A stretch of DNA of 38,293 bases from Coriobacteriia bacterium. GTDB lineage: Bacteria; Actinomycetota; Coriobacteriia; Anaerosomatales; SLCP01. A model generated the notes under the pieces. That model was not told the origin of the DNA and did no database searches. It saw only the letters and a program-made list of their open reading frames with translations. The stretch lies in assembly GCA_019429145.1 (NCBI GenBank), contig JAHYJI010000010.1:1-38293 (forward strand). Reading direction: 5' to 3'. This document shows, piece after piece, positions 20,609 through 29,357 of this stretch (positions within the stretch are counted from its first letter, which is position 1; each line of letters opens with the position of its first letter). Made by a program: the position numbers and the translations under genes.

Positions 20609-22603
20609 GTGGCGATAGCCCGGATGCAGAAGGTCTCGGTCATCGGCCACGTGGCTGTACTCGACGAGACCGTGCGACTTCTGCAGCGCGCCGGTGTCGT
20701 CGAGGTCGCGGTCCGCGAGGTGCCCCTGGACGCCGTGGGCGCACTCGAGCCCGACCAGGACCGGCTGAACGTGCTGGAGGAGCGGGTCGCGCGGGCTGCG
20801 TTCGTCCGGGACTTCCTCGGCAGGTTCCACACGTCAGACGCGCCGTTCTCGACGTTCGTGACCGAGAAGGTGCATCTCTCGGTATCCGAGTTCGAGCACC
20901 TCGCCGACGACGGATCCTTCGGCGAGCTGTGCGGCGAGTGTGACCTGATGGCCGAGAGGCTCGGAGTCATCGAGCGCGAACGGACCCGCCTGCACACCCT
21001 CGTCCACGATCTGGCACCGTGGGAGGACTTGCACCTGCAGATCTCCCAGTGGAAGGGCACCGAGCACGTCGTGCTCTTCACCGGGACGGTGCCGCTGTCG
21101 GCTTCGAAAGGGGTTCGTCAGGCGCTCCGCGACGCGGTGACCGACGTGTCCGTCGCCGAGGTCGGCGAGTCGGCGCAGCGCGAGGCGTGGGTTGTCATGG
21201 CCCACGTCGACTCGCTCGACGAGGTCAGGGCCATCCTGTCGCTCACCGAGTTCATCGAGGTGAGCTTCCCGGGCCTGGAGGACTACCCTGCCGAGGAGCG
21301 TGCCCGTGCCACGGCGATGCTCGAGGCGCTCGACGCGGAGCATGACAAGATCGTCGCCCGGGCGACCGAACTGGCCGCCGTTGACCATTCGCATGCGGTC
21401 GCTCTCGTGCAGGCGCTGCTCTCGCAGCGTGATGCCGAGGAGATCCGCGCCGACTTCGCCGGTACCGAGCGGGCCTTTCTGGTCAGCGGCTGGATCGCCG
21501 AAGTCGAACGAGAGAACCTCTTGGCCGCGCTCGGACCGGTTCAGGCTGACGTGGACGTCACCTTCGACGAGCCCGCCCCGGGAGACCGGGTGCCGGTGAT
21601 ACTTGCGAACCCGCCGCTCGTGCGCCCGTTCGAGGTGCTCACCGACTTGTACGGCCGCCCGCGCTACGGCGACGTCGATCCGACGCCGCTGCTCGCCGGG
21701 TTCTTCTTCCTGTTCTTCGGGATGTGCATCGGCGACGTGGGATACGGGCTGATGCTCGGCACGGCAACGTGGCTGATCAAGAACCGCCTCGACGTCGCAC
21801 CCGGCGTCCGCAAGTTTATGGACCTGCTCATGCTCGGCAGCGTAGCTTCCATCCTCGTGGGGGTCGCCACGCGCAGCTACTTCGCGCTCTCCGAGGAGTC
21901 ACTCCCGGCGTTCCTGCGCTACCGGCCGCTCGTCGACCCCCTCGAAGAGGTCATGACGCTGCTGCTCGTGTCGGTCGCGCTCGGCGTGGTTCACGTGTCG
22001 CTCGGGGTCGTCACGAGCGCGTACCGTCGCTGGCAGGCCGGTGACCGGGCGGGCGCGGTCTTCGTGGACCTGAGCACCATCGCGCTCTTCGCGGCGCTCG
22101 GCGTCGCGATCGCGCTTCCCTCGGTCATCGGGTGGCTGCTTCCGCTCTCATTCGGTCTCGCAGTCGTCTTCAAGGGCCGCATGCTGGAGACGATTTTCGT
22201 ACAGCGCTCGGTGAAGGCCACCCTGTTCGGGTTCGGGACCGGCCTGCTCGGCCTCTACGGCCTGGTCGGCTACGCGTCGGATTTCCTGTCCTACACGCGC
22301 CTTGCGGCTCTCGGACTTGCGAGCCTGCTCGTCGGCGACGTCATGAACCGGCTCGCCGGGCTCGTCTCCGACATCCCGTTCGGGGTAGGGTTCCTCGCGG
22401 CGGCGCTCATCCTGATCATCGGCCACACCTTCAACGTGGTGATCAACCTGCTCGGAGCGTTCGTTCATCCGACGCGCCTGCAGTTCGTCGAGTTCTTCAG
22501 CAAGTTCTACGAGGGCGGCGGGCGCTCGTTCGCGCCGTTCGCTCCTCGCACGAAGTCAGTGGTGCTGCACCCGGACCCGGGTGCGCCGGAAGGAGGAGCG
22601 TAA
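20609..22603 (+). CDS. atpI: V-type ATPase subunit I (membrane stator, a-like)
   Basis: Subunit I forms the ion half-channels next to the rotor ring. The 664-residue protein has a cytoplasmic N-terminal half (about 1-340) and a C-terminal membrane half with about seven or eight hydrophobic segments starting at LLAGFFFLFFGMCIGDVGYG near residue 360 and including YGLVGYASDFLSYTRLAALGLAS near 545-567, the family's most conserved membrane block, with an Arg in SYTRLAAL likely facing the rotor carboxylate. GTG 20609 gives the family-typical opening MAIARMQKVSVIG; the frame is open upstream to 20456 only as a shadow of the previous gene. It starts 8 bases after that gene's stop. Confidence 0.94.
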   Translation: MAIARMQKVSVIGHVAVLDETVRLLQRAGVVEVAVREVPLDAVGALEPDQDRLNVLEERVARAAFVRDFLGRFHTSDAPFSTFVTEKVHLSVSEFEHLADDGSFGELCGECDLMAERLGVIERERTRLHTLVHDLAPWEDLHLQISQWKGTEHVVLFTGTVPLSASKGVRQALRDAVTDVSVAEVGESAQREAWVVMAHVDSLDEVRAILSLTEFIEVSFPGLEDYPAEERARATAMLEALDAEHDKIVARATELAAVDHSHAVALVQALLSQRDAEEIRADFAGTERAFLVSGWIAEVERENLLAALGPVQADVDVTFDEPAPGDRVPVILANPPLVRPFEVLTDLYGRPRYGDVDPTPLLAGFFFLFFGMCIGDVGYGLMLGTATWLIKNRLDVAPGVRKFMDLLMLGSVASILVGVATRSYFALSEESLPAFLRYRPLVDPLEEVMTLLLVSVALGVVHVSLGVVTSAYRRWQAGDRAGAVFVDLSTIALFAALGVAIALPSVIGWLLPLSFGLAVVFKGRMLETIFVQRSVKATLFGFGTGLLGLYGLVGYASDFLSYTRLAALGLASLLVGDVMNRLAGLVSDIPFGVGFLAAALILIIGHTFNVVINLLGAFVHPTRLQFVEFFSKFYEGGGRSFAPFAPRTKSVVLHPDPGAPEGGA

Positions 22604-22605
22604 CC

Positions 22606-23094
22606 GTGGACGACCTGATCCTTGGCATGACGGGGTTCGAGTGGGCGTACTTCGGGGCGGCGCTTGCCGCGATCGGAGGAGGCATCGGCTCGGCGATCGG
22701 CATCACGTCGATCAGCAACACGGCAACCGGGATCATCGCCGAGGACTCGGAGAAGTTCGGCAAGGTGCTCCCGCTCGCGGCGATGCCCGGAACCCAGGGT
22801 ATCTACGGCTTCATCACCGCGCTGCTGGTCTTCATCTTCTTCGGGTTCTTCGGTGGTGAGGCCGATGTCACCGCACACGAGGGGCTGCGCATCTTCTTCT
22901 CCTGCATGCCCGTGGCGTTCCTGTGCCTGGTCTCGGGCATCTACCAGGGTGCGACGGCGGTCGGAGCGGCCGGCATGGTCGCGCGGCGCGACGAGGATGC
23001 AGGCAAGGCACTCATCTTCCCTGCGCTCGTGGAGACCTACGCGGTCTTCTCCCTGATCGTGACCATCCTCATGCTCCTGTTCATCGCCGGGTAG
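22606..23094 (+). CDS. atpK: V-type ATPase subunit K (rotor proteolipid), Na+-type site
   Basis: A 162-residue proteolipid of the duplicated four-helix kind, forming the membrane rotor ring. Helical hairpin 1 has GAALAAIGGGIGSAIG (18-33), and hairpin 2 has a matching IYQGATAVGAAGMV segment. The ion-binding residues of the Enterococcus hirae Na+ ring are all present: Thr63 and Gln64 in PGTQGIYGF, Gln114 in IYQGA and Glu143 in PALVETYAV. Only the second hairpin has the carboxylate, as in other duplicated K subunits. GTG 22606 follows GGAAGGAGGAG. Sodium transport is inferred from the residues; proton use by a similar ring cannot be excluded. Confidence 0.95.
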   Translation: MDDLILGMTGFEWAYFGAALAAIGGGIGSAIGITSISNTATGIIAEDSEKFGKVLPLAAMPGTQGIYGFITALLVFIFFGFFGGEADVTAHEGLRIFFSCMPVAFLCLVSGIYQGATAVGAAGMVARRDEDAGKALIFPALVETYAVFSLIVTILMLLFIAG

Positions 23095-23100
23095 GTCGCC

Positions 23101-23745
23101 GTGGCACTTGCCGACATACTGCAGCGGATCGAGGAGGACGCGGTCGCCGAGGCGGCACAGATCCTGGGCGCCGCCGAACAGGCCGCAGACGCGGTGCGGA
23201 CCGACGCGCAGGAGCGGGCTCACGCACGGACGCACGCGCTGGTCGAGCACACGACCCGTGAAGCCGAGGCAGCCGCGCGCACGCGATTGGCGACGGCCCG
23301 ACTCGCCGCACGGGACAACATGCTCGCCGCTAAGCGCCAGCTCGTCGAGCGCGTACTCGCCGAGGTGGTCGAACACCTCGAGTCGCTGCCGTCCGAGCAG
23401 TACGCAGCGTTTATAGCCGCCGAGGTCGCAGGCGTGGCCCGGGGTGGCGAGACGCTCTCCGTGGGTCAGGGTGACCACGCGCGCCTCGGGGTCTCGCTGG
23501 GGCCGGCGCTCGCCGCGGCAGGCGCGAAGGTCAACATCCGGGGTGTGACCGGCGCGATCGACCGGGGCGTGCTCATCGAGGGCGACCGTGTGAAGGTCGT
23601 CGTGTCCGCCCGGTCGCTCGTCGCATCACACCGTGACCGGCTGGTCTCGGTCGTGACCGGGACGCTCTTCGGGGACGGCGGGGCGACGAGCGGCCCTGCG
23701 AGAACCGAGACCGTGCACCACCACGGGACCGAGGAGGCCACGTGA
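23101..23745 (+). CDS. atpE: V-type ATPase subunit E (peripheral stalk)
   Basis: A 214-residue stalk protein. Residues 1-105 are a long Ala/Glu/Arg helix (IEEDAVAEAAQILGAAEQAA and on) that pairs with the G/H-like subunit, and the C-terminal globular part contains GPALAAAGAKVNIRG and a GVLIEGDRVKVVVSARSL segment near 160-177 typical of the NtpE/AtpE C-terminal domain (GGvvv..g....vdnt..). The final 30 residues are a low-complexity tail with a HHH stretch. Start GTG 23101 is 6 bases after the K stop. Its TGA overlaps the GTG of atpC (GTGA at 23742-23745). Confidence 0.88.
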   Translation: MALADILQRIEEDAVAEAAQILGAAEQAADAVRTDAQERAHARTHALVEHTTREAEAAARTRLATARLAARDNMLAAKRQLVERVLAEVVEHLESLPSEQYAAFIAAEVAGVARGGETLSVGQGDHARLGVSLGPALAAAGAKVNIRGVTGAIDRGVLIEGDRVKVVVSARSLVASHRDRLVSVVTGTLFGDGGATSGPARTETVHHHGTEEAT

Positions 23746-24743
23746 CGCGATTGCGCGTCATAGCCGACCCGAAGCGCTACGGTTTCGCCGTGGGTCGCGT
23801 GCGCGTGCTCGAGACGAACCTGCTCGGGCCGATGACGTTCGAGCGCCTGCTCGACGCGCGCGACTTCGACCGCCAGCGGCGCATCCTCGCAGACACCGTC
23901 TACGCGGGTTACCTCGAGGGCGCGAGTACCCCCGATGATGTGGAGCAGGCACTGGATGCCTCCCTCGTCGACCTGTACGAGGACTTCCTCGAGCACGCCA
24001 ACCTGCCCGGTCCCATCGTCGCGTACTTCCGGGTACGGCACGACTTCGAGAATCTCAAGGCGCGTCTCAAAGCCGAGGCACTCGGGATCCCGGTCGACGG
24101 GCTGCTCACGCCGCTCGGGAGCGTGTCGCCCGAGGTCTTTGCCGGACCTGCCGATCGCCTGCCCTCGGGCGTCAGGGAAGCGGAGACCCGTATCCGCACG
24201 GCACTTGCCGACGAGGACGGTAACCTGCCGCCCGACGAGGTCGAGGCCGCGGTAGACCGGGAGATGTTCACCTCGCTTTCCGCAATCGCGCACCAGTCGG
24301 GCAGCCGCTTCGTGCGCCATCTGATGTCGCTCGAAGCCGATCTGGGCAACGTGCGCGCGTTCGTGCGCAGCCGCATCCGTGGCGTGCCGGTCGCGGACGT
24401 CGAGCCCGCGCTCGTCTCCGGCGGAACCATCCGGACATCGACGTTTGTGACGCTCTACCGGCTGCCCGTCGAAGAGGGGATCGCGCGGATCGCGGCCCTG
24501 CCACCTCTGCGGCGCATCGAGCCCGAGGTGCTCGCCGACCCGGCACGGCTCGACGTCGCCATCGACGCCCTCGTGGCGCGCGAGGTCCGCATCCACCGGG
24601 TGACCTCGATCGGGCCCGATCCGGTCGTGGGCTACGTGCTGGCACGCCGTGCCGAGGTCACCGCGCTCAAGACGGTCATCATCGGCACGTTCTCGCGCGT
24701 ACCGGTCGAGAGGCTCCGCGAGCGCGTGAGGGAGGTGGCGTGA
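23742..24743 (+). CDS. atpC: V-type ATPase subunit C (d-like, central stalk cap)
   Basis: Subunit C couples the central shaft (D and F) to the rotor ring. The 333-residue protein shows RVRVLETNLLGPMTFERLLDARDFD at the N-terminus (residues 14-38, quoted in part as VLETNLL and FERLLDA), YFRVRHDFENLKARLKAEALG near 89-109 and a second similar segment, FVRHLMSLEADLGNVRAFVRSR near 186-207, plus EPEVLADPARLDVAIDALV and GYVLARRAEVTALKTVI near the C-terminus, all consistent with the three-repeat NtpC/d fold. GTG 23742 overlaps the stop of atpE. The stop is 1 base before the atpF start. Confidence 0.92.
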   Translation: MTRLRVIADPKRYGFAVGRVRVLETNLLGPMTFERLLDARDFDRQRRILADTVYAGYLEGASTPDDVEQALDASLVDLYEDFLEHANLPGPIVAYFRVRHDFENLKARLKAEALGIPVDGLLTPLGSVSPEVFAGPADRLPSGVREAETRIRTALADEDGNLPPDEVEAAVDREMFTSLSAIAHQSGSRFVRHLMSLEADLGNVRAFVRSRIRGVPVADVEPALVSGGTIRTSTFVTLYRLPVEEGIARIAALPPLRRIEPEVLADPARLDVAIDALVAREVRIHRVTSIGPDPVVGYVLARRAEVTALKTVIIGTFSRVPVERLRERVREVA

Positions 24744-24744
24744 A

Positions 24745-25077
24745 GTGCCTGCGGCGAAGGTGGCAGTGGTCGGTGACCGTTCGAGTGTCGGAGGCTTTCG
24801 GCCCCTCGGGTTCGCGGTCTTCGCTCTCGCCTCGCCAGGTGAGGCTCGCGACCTGTGGCCCCGGCTTACGAGCGGGGAGTACGGCGTCGTGCTCGTGACC
24901 GAGCCGGTCTACGAGGAGATCGACGATCTCGTCGCCGAGGCTGCCGACACCGCGGTCCCTGCGGTCACGGTGATACCGGGGGCAGGAAGTGCGGGCGGCG
25001 TGGGAGAGAAGAAGCTGGCACGGGCCATCGAGAGGGCCCTGGGGACGACGGTGCCCATCCGAGAAGAGGAAGAGTAG
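24745..25077 (+). CDS. atpF: V-type ATPase subunit F (central stalk)
   Basis: A 110-residue subunit that binds subunit D in the rotating shaft. It has the NtpG/F pattern: VAVVGDRSSVGGFRPLGFAVF (residues 5-25, quoted: VVGDRSSVGGFRPLG), a central GVVLVTEPVYEEI (47-59) and a final IERALG helix. GTG 24745 comes 1 base after the atpC stop, and the TAG is followed at once by the ATG of atpA, with GAGAAGAGG acting as ribosome site inside the gene's end. Confidence 0.92.
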   Translation: MPAAKVAVVGDRSSVGGFRPLGFAVFALASPGEARDLWPRLTSGEYGVVLVTEPVYEEIDDLVAEAADTAVPAVTVIPGAGSAGGVGEKKLARAIERALGTTVPIREEEE

Positions 25078-26880
25078 ATGGCAGAGCTCGAACAGGGAAG
25101 GATCGTGAAGGTCGCCGGCCCCCTGGTCGTGGCCGAGGGCCTGCGGCACTCCCGCATGTACGATCTCGTGCGCGTGGGTGACCAGGGCCTCATGGGCGAG
25201 ATCATCGAGATGCGGGCCGACCGCGCCTCGATCCAGGTCTATGAGGAGACCGAGGGGTTGGGCCCGGGAGACGTCGTCGTCTCCACCGGCGCACCGCTCT
25301 CCGTCGAACTCGGACCGGGCATGATGGGCGCGGTCTACGACGGTGTCCAGCGCCCGCTCGACGCGCTCAGGGAACAGGCGGGAGCCTTCCTCACCCGCGG
25401 CGTGAACGCCCCGGGGCTCGACCGCGAGGCGCGCTGGACGTTCCGCGCGACGGTGGATGCTGGTCAGCGGGTCGAGGGCGGGGACGTCATCGGCATCGTC
25501 CAGGAGAACGAGGTCATCGCGCTGCGCATCATGGTGCCGCCGGGACTCGGGGGCCGCATCACCGAGATCGCTTCGGGTACGTACACGGTTACCGACCCGG
25601 TCGGTACGCTCGTCGACGATGACGGAGGCGAGCATCCGCTGCTGCTCATGCAGACCTGGCCGGTCCGTATCCCCCGCCCCTACCGGCGCAAGCTCTCGCT
25701 CGCCGAGCCGCTCGTGACGGGCACGCGCGTCATCGACACCTTCTTCCCGCTGCTGATGGGCGGCGCGGCGTGCATCCCCGGGCCGTTCGGCGCGGGCAAG
25801 ACCGTCACGCAGCACCAGATCGCCAAGTGGTCAAACGCCGAGGTGGTCGTGTTCATCGGGTGCGGGGAGCGCGGCAACGAGATGACCGACGTGTTGATGG
25901 AGTTCCCCGAGCTCACCGACCCGTACTCCGGTCAGCCGCTCATGCGTCGCACCGTGCTCGTCGCAAACACGTCCAACATGCCGGTGGCCGCACGCGAAGC
26001 GAGCGTGTACACGGGCATCACGATGGCCGAGTTCTTCCGCGACATGGGCTACAACGTCGTCCTGCAGGCAGACTCGACGTCGCGCTGGGCAGAGGCGATG
26101 CGCGAGATCTCCGGGCGCCTCGAGGAGATGCCCGGCGAGGAGGGCTTCCCGGCCTACCTGGGCACGAGACTCGCCGCCTTTTACGAGCGCGCCGGCAAGG
26201 TGGCCACACTAGGCGCCCCGCTCGACGAGAAGCCGGAGGCCGATGAGCGGCAGGGCTCGGTCTCGGTGGTGGGCTCGGTCTCGCCTCCGGGCGGAGACCT
26301 CTCGGAGCCGGTCGTGCAGAACACGCTGCGTGTCGTGAAGGTCTTCTGGGCGCTCGAGGACCGGCTGGCCTACGAGCGGCACTTTCCGGCGATCAACTGG
26401 CTCGTCTCCTACTCGCTGTACCTCGACAAGATCACGCCGTACTGGCGCGAGACGGTCAGCGAGGAGTACCGGCAGCGGCGTGACACCTGCATGGAGATCC
26501 TGCAGCGCGAAAGCGAGCTGGCGGAGATCTCCCGGCTGGTGGGGGTCGAGGCGCTCTCTCCCGAGGAACAGATCATCATGGAGACAGCGAAGTCCATCCG
26601 CGAAGACTTCCTGCAGCAGAACGCGTTTCGCGACGACGACCAGTTCACGTCGCTCGCGACCCAGGACCGGCTGCTGCGCCTGATCCTGCTCTTCCACGAG
26701 AAGGCGATCCAGGCACACGCCGACGGTGCGCCGCTCAAGGAGATCTTCTCGGCACCGGTGCGCGAGCGAATCGCGCGCGCGAAGTACTCCACCGAGGACC
26801 AGGCCGATGTGTTCAGCCAGATCGAGTCGGACATCGAGACGCAGCTCGTTGCCGATGGCGGAGAGGCGGGTGAGATCTAG
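25078..26880 (+). CDS. atpA: V-type ATPase catalytic subunit A
   Basis: The catalytic subunit of the soluble head. It is 600 residues, the full length for the family. The Walker A loop GPFGAGKT is at residues 235-242, followed by VVFIGCGERGNEMTDVL near 258-274, LVANTSNMPVAAREASVYTGITMAEFFRD (in part: NTSNMPVAAREAS) near 296, and the Walker B aspartate in VVLQADSTSRWAEAMRE near 323-339. The V-type-specific non-homologous insert lies at about residues 110-190. The ATG at 25078 directly follows the atpF stop, and the TAG directly precedes the atpB ATG. The enzyme may work as an ion pump or as an ATP synthase; the sequence does not decide. Confidence 0.97.
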   Translation: MAELEQGRIVKVAGPLVVAEGLRHSRMYDLVRVGDQGLMGEIIEMRADRASIQVYEETEGLGPGDVVVSTGAPLSVELGPGMMGAVYDGVQRPLDALREQAGAFLTRGVNAPGLDREARWTFRATVDAGQRVEGGDVIGIVQENEVIALRIMVPPGLGGRITEIASGTYTVTDPVGTLVDDDGGEHPLLLMQTWPVRIPRPYRRKLSLAEPLVTGTRVIDTFFPLLMGGAACIPGPFGAGKTVTQHQIAKWSNAEVVVFIGCGERGNEMTDVLMEFPELTDPYSGQPLMRRTVLVANTSNMPVAAREASVYTGITMAEFFRDMGYNVVLQADSTSRWAEAMREISGRLEEMPGEEGFPAYLGTRLAAFYERAGKVATLGAPLDEKPEADERQGSVSVVGSVSPPGGDLSEPVVQNTLRVVKVFWALEDRLAYERHFPAINWLVSYSLYLDKITPYWRETVSEEYRQRRDTCMEILQRESELAEISRLVGVEALSPEEQIIMETAKSIREDFLQQNAFRDDDQFTSLATQDRLLRLILLFHEKAIQAHADGAPLKEIFSAPVRERIARAKYSTEDQADVFSQIESDIETQLVADGGEAGEI

Positions 26881-28308
26881 ATGGAACGCGAGTACATGAC
26901 CACCCGCGACATCGTCGGCCCGCTGCTGCTCGTCGAGAGCGTCTCCGACGTGACCTATGGCGAGCTGGTGGAGCTCGAGTACCCGGACGGTACGATCAGC
27001 CTCGGCAACGTGCTCGAGGTCAACGAGGACGTCGTGCTCGTCCAGGCGTTCGAGGGTACGCGCGGCGCCAACCCGAGCCAGACCAAGGTGCGCTTCCTCG
27101 GCCGTGGGCTGACCCTCGGCGTCTCGCGCGACATGCTCGGGCGTGTCTTCGACGGCCTGGGGCGGCCGATGGACGGCGGGCCGGAGATCCTGCCCGAGGT
27201 GCAGCGGTCCATCTACGGCTCGTCGATCAACCCCACCGCGCGCGACTTCCCCGACGACTTCATCCAGACCGGTGTGTCGAGCATCGACGGTCTGAACCCG
27301 CTCGTGCGCGGGCAGAAGCTGCCGATCTTCTCCGGCTCGGGGTTGCCGCACAACCAGCTCGCCGCCCAGATCGCGCGCCAGGCGCAGGTCATCGGCGGGG
27401 GAGCGGGTGACTTCGCGGTCGTGTTCGCGGCGATGGGCATCACCTTCGAAGACGCCGACTTCTTCATGACCGAGCTGCGGCAGACTGCCGCCATCGAGCG
27501 CGCGGTCCTCTTCCTCAACCTCGCCGACGACCCGGCCGTCGAACGCATCGCCACCCCGCGCATGGCGCTCACCGCCGCCGAGTACCTCGCGTTCGACTGC
27601 GACATGCACGTTCTGGTCGTGCTCACCGACATGACCTACTACTGCGAGGCGCTGCGCGAGGTCTCGGCTGCGCGCAAGGAGGTGCCGGGTCGTCGCGGCT
27701 TCCCGGGTTACCTCTACACCGACCTCGCCACCATCTACGAGCGCGCGGGCCGCGTGCAGGGCCGAGCCGGCTCGATCACGCAGATCCCCATCCTCACGAT
27801 GCCCGAGGACGACAAGACGCACCCGATCCCCGACCTCACGGGCTACATCACCGAGGGGCAGATCATCCTCGACCGCCCGCTGCACCGTCGCGGCGTCTAC
27901 CCGCCGGTCGCGGTGCTTCCCAGCCTCTCGCGCCTCAAGCAGAAGGGCATCGGTCCGGGCAAGACGCGCGAGGACCACGCCGACCTGTCCAACCAGCTCT
28001 TCGGGGCGTACGCACGCGGTATCCAGGCAAAGGAGCTCGCGCTCATCCTCGGCGAGGCGGCGCTCTCCGATGCGGACAAGGCCTTCTCCGCGTTCGCCGA
28101 CGCGTTCGAGGACCGCTTCATCCGGCAGGGAGAGCACGAGGACCGTTCTATCGAGGAGACGCTCGCTCTCGGGTGGGAGCTCATGACGCTCCTGCCGCGG
28201 ACCGAGCTCAAGCGCATCAAGGACGAGTACGTCGAGCGCTACCTGCCGGGCGCGACCGATGCCGCCGGGAAGCCCGCTGAAGCCGGGGAGGTCACCGCTG
28301 CATCGTGA
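26881..28308 (+). CDS. atpB: V-type ATPase regulatory subunit B
   Basis: The non-catalytic head subunit, 475 residues. It has no classical P-loop; the family's replacement [19 protein letters not shown] is seen near residues 150-168. Other family landmarks are [15 protein letters not shown] near 86-100, [20 protein letters not shown] near 133-152, [16 protein letters not shown] near 245-260, [22 protein letters not shown] near 267-288 and [20 protein letters not shown] near 346-365. The C-terminus is slightly extended ([18 protein letters not shown]). Zero-base spacing from atpA implies tight co-expression. The TGA overlaps the GTG of the next small ORF. Confidence 0.97.
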   Translation: MEREYMTTRDIVGPLLLVESVSDVTYGELVELEYPDGTISLGNVLEVNEDVVLVQAFEGTRGANPSQTKVRFLGRGLTLGVSRDMLGRVFDGLGRPMDGGPEILPEVQRSIYGSSINPTARDFPDDFIQTGVSSIDGLNPLVRGQKLPIFSGSGLPHNQLAAQIARQAQVIGGGAGDFAVVFAAMGITFEDADFFMTELRQTAAIERAVLFLNLADDPAVERIATPRMALTAAEYLAFDCDMHVLVVLTDMTYYCEALREVSAARKEVPGRRGFPGYLYTDLATIYERAGRVQGRAGSITQIPILTMPEDDKTHPIPDLTGYITEGQIILDRPLHRRGVYPPVAVLPSLSRLKQKGIGPGKTREDHADLSNQLFGAYARGIQAKELALILGEAALSDADKAFSAFADAFEDRFIRQGEHEDRSIEETLALGWELMTLLPRTELKRIKDEYVERYLPGATDAAGKPAEAGEVTAAS

Positions 28309-28493
28309 CGACCGTCATGTGGATAGTGGTCGGGGCGCTGCTGCTCGCGCTCATCGCGCTGCAGCTCGTCGGAGCGCGGGCGCTCTCGGGCATGGGCGTG
28401 CAGCCCTCACGCGCCGTCATCGCTCTGAGGGCGGTCAACGTTGCGGCGGTGATCGCGGTCGTCGCGTTCGCGTTCTGGAAGTGGGTGAGCTAG
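28305..28493 (+). CDS. Small two-helix membrane protein inside the V-ATPase operon
   Basis: A 62-residue ORF between atpB and atpD that I do not recognise. It consists of two hydrophobic helices (about residues 4-24, [20 protein letters not shown], and 42-60) joined by a short loop with [21 protein letters not shown] 28305 overlaps the atpB stop (GTGA), and its own stop is 1 base before the atpD GTG, so it fits the same coupled spacing as its neighbours. An internal ATG at 28317 is an alternative start. The tight coupling argues it is real and made with the ATPase. It could be an assembly factor or accessory membrane subunit, but there is no direct evidence. Confidence 0.65.
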   Translation: MTTVMWIVVGALLLALIALQLVGARALSGMGVQPSRAVIALRAVNVAAVIAVVAFAFWKWVS

Positions 28494-28494
28494 C

Positions 28495-29124
28495 GTGCCC
28501 GCGCTGCGCGTGAACCCGAACCGCATGGAGCTGCTCAAGCTGCGCCGGCGCCGGCAGGTGGCCCAGCGCGGCCACAAGCTGCTCAAGGACAAGCTCGACG
28601 AGCTCATGAAGGAGTTTCTCGCCCGCATCGGCGAGAGCCGATCGATGCGCAAGAAGGTCGAGCGGGAGCTCTTCGCGGCGTACGGGACGTTCGCGATCGC
28701 TCGTGCGGAGTCGGGCAGTGCGTCGCTGGCAGCCGCGCTTGCGAGCGGGCACCCGCAAGATCTGATCGAGGTGAGCGAGCGCAACGTGATGAGCGTGCGC
28801 ATGCCCCACTTCACCCTCGGCGAGCTGCCGGCACCCGGCGGGTACTCGCTCGTCACCACGCCGATCGTGCTCGACAGCGCTCTCGATGGTCTCGCAGCCC
28901 TTGCTCCGCGCCTGATCGAACTCGCCGAGCGCGAGAAGGCTATCGAGTTGCTCGCTGCGGAGATCGAACGCACGCGCCGGCGGGTAAACGCTCTCGAGTA
29001 CGTGCTCATCCCGCAGCTCGACGAGACCATCCGCGACATCGGGATGAAGCTCGACGAGGCCGAGCGCAGCAACCTCACACGCCTGATGAAGGTCAAGGAG
29101 ATGATCGAGGCGCAGCAGCAGTAG
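28495..29124 (+). CDS. atpD: V-type ATPase subunit D (central rotor shaft)
   Basis: The rotating shaft inside the A3B3 head, 209 residues, almost all helical. Family signatures are VNPNRMELLKLRRRRQVAQRGHKLLKDKLDEL at residues 6-37 (quoted in parts: NPNRMELLKLR, GHKLLKDKLDEL) and the C-terminal RRRVNALEYVLIPQLDETI near 163-181, followed by the FxxMKLDEAERSNLTRLMKVKE helix. It starts at GTG 28495, 1 base after the small membrane ORF, and is the last gene of the operon. A perfect 11-bp hairpin lies 150 bases downstream. Confidence 0.95.
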   Translation: MPALRVNPNRMELLKLRRRRQVAQRGHKLLKDKLDELMKEFLARIGESRSMRKKVERELFAAYGTFAIARAESGSASLAAALASGHPQDLIEVSERNVMSVRMPHFTLGELPAPGGYSLVTTPIVLDSALDGLAALAPRLIELAEREKAIELLAAEIERTRRRVNALEYVLIPQLDETIRDIGMKLDEAERSNLTRLMKVKEMIEAQQQ

Positions 29125-29273
29125 CGGTGCGAGATCGTGCGTTGCACCCATGCCTGCGGCTCAAGTCGCGGTGCGCGTCTGCCGATACACGGAGTGTCAG
29201 GAATGGACAGCTGTTCTCCTGACCGGTAGCGGCCCCCGTGGCGCCCCTCCACTGGGCAGGCCGTTCCTCAGAC

Positions 29274-29299
29274 GGGCCCCGGCGGAATCGCCGGGGCCC
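29274..29299. terminator. Bidirectional terminator hairpin between atpD and pmbA
   Basis: GGGCCCCGGCG (29274-29284) pairs perfectly with CGCCGGGGCCC (29289-29299) around loop GAAT, in the 233-base gap between two convergent units. On the plus strand it is followed by GGTCTTTCC, a weak T-rich tail. The rest of the gap holds no recognisable gene. Confidence 0.7.
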
Positions 29300-29357
29300 A
29301 GGTCTTTCCCGGATGCGACCGGCCGGACGTATCCGGCGCGATCGGCGTGAGATGCCG

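Noticed and set aside
20140-21081. Extension of the CapA frame upstream of 20139
   Set aside because: It is antisense to the V-ATPase stalk and subunit I genes, and the membrane anchor begins shortly after the ATG at 20139.
26209-28137. 642-codon minus-strand frame opposite atpA and atpB
   Set aside because: It spans two well-identified genes on the other strand and has low-complexity composition without motifs.
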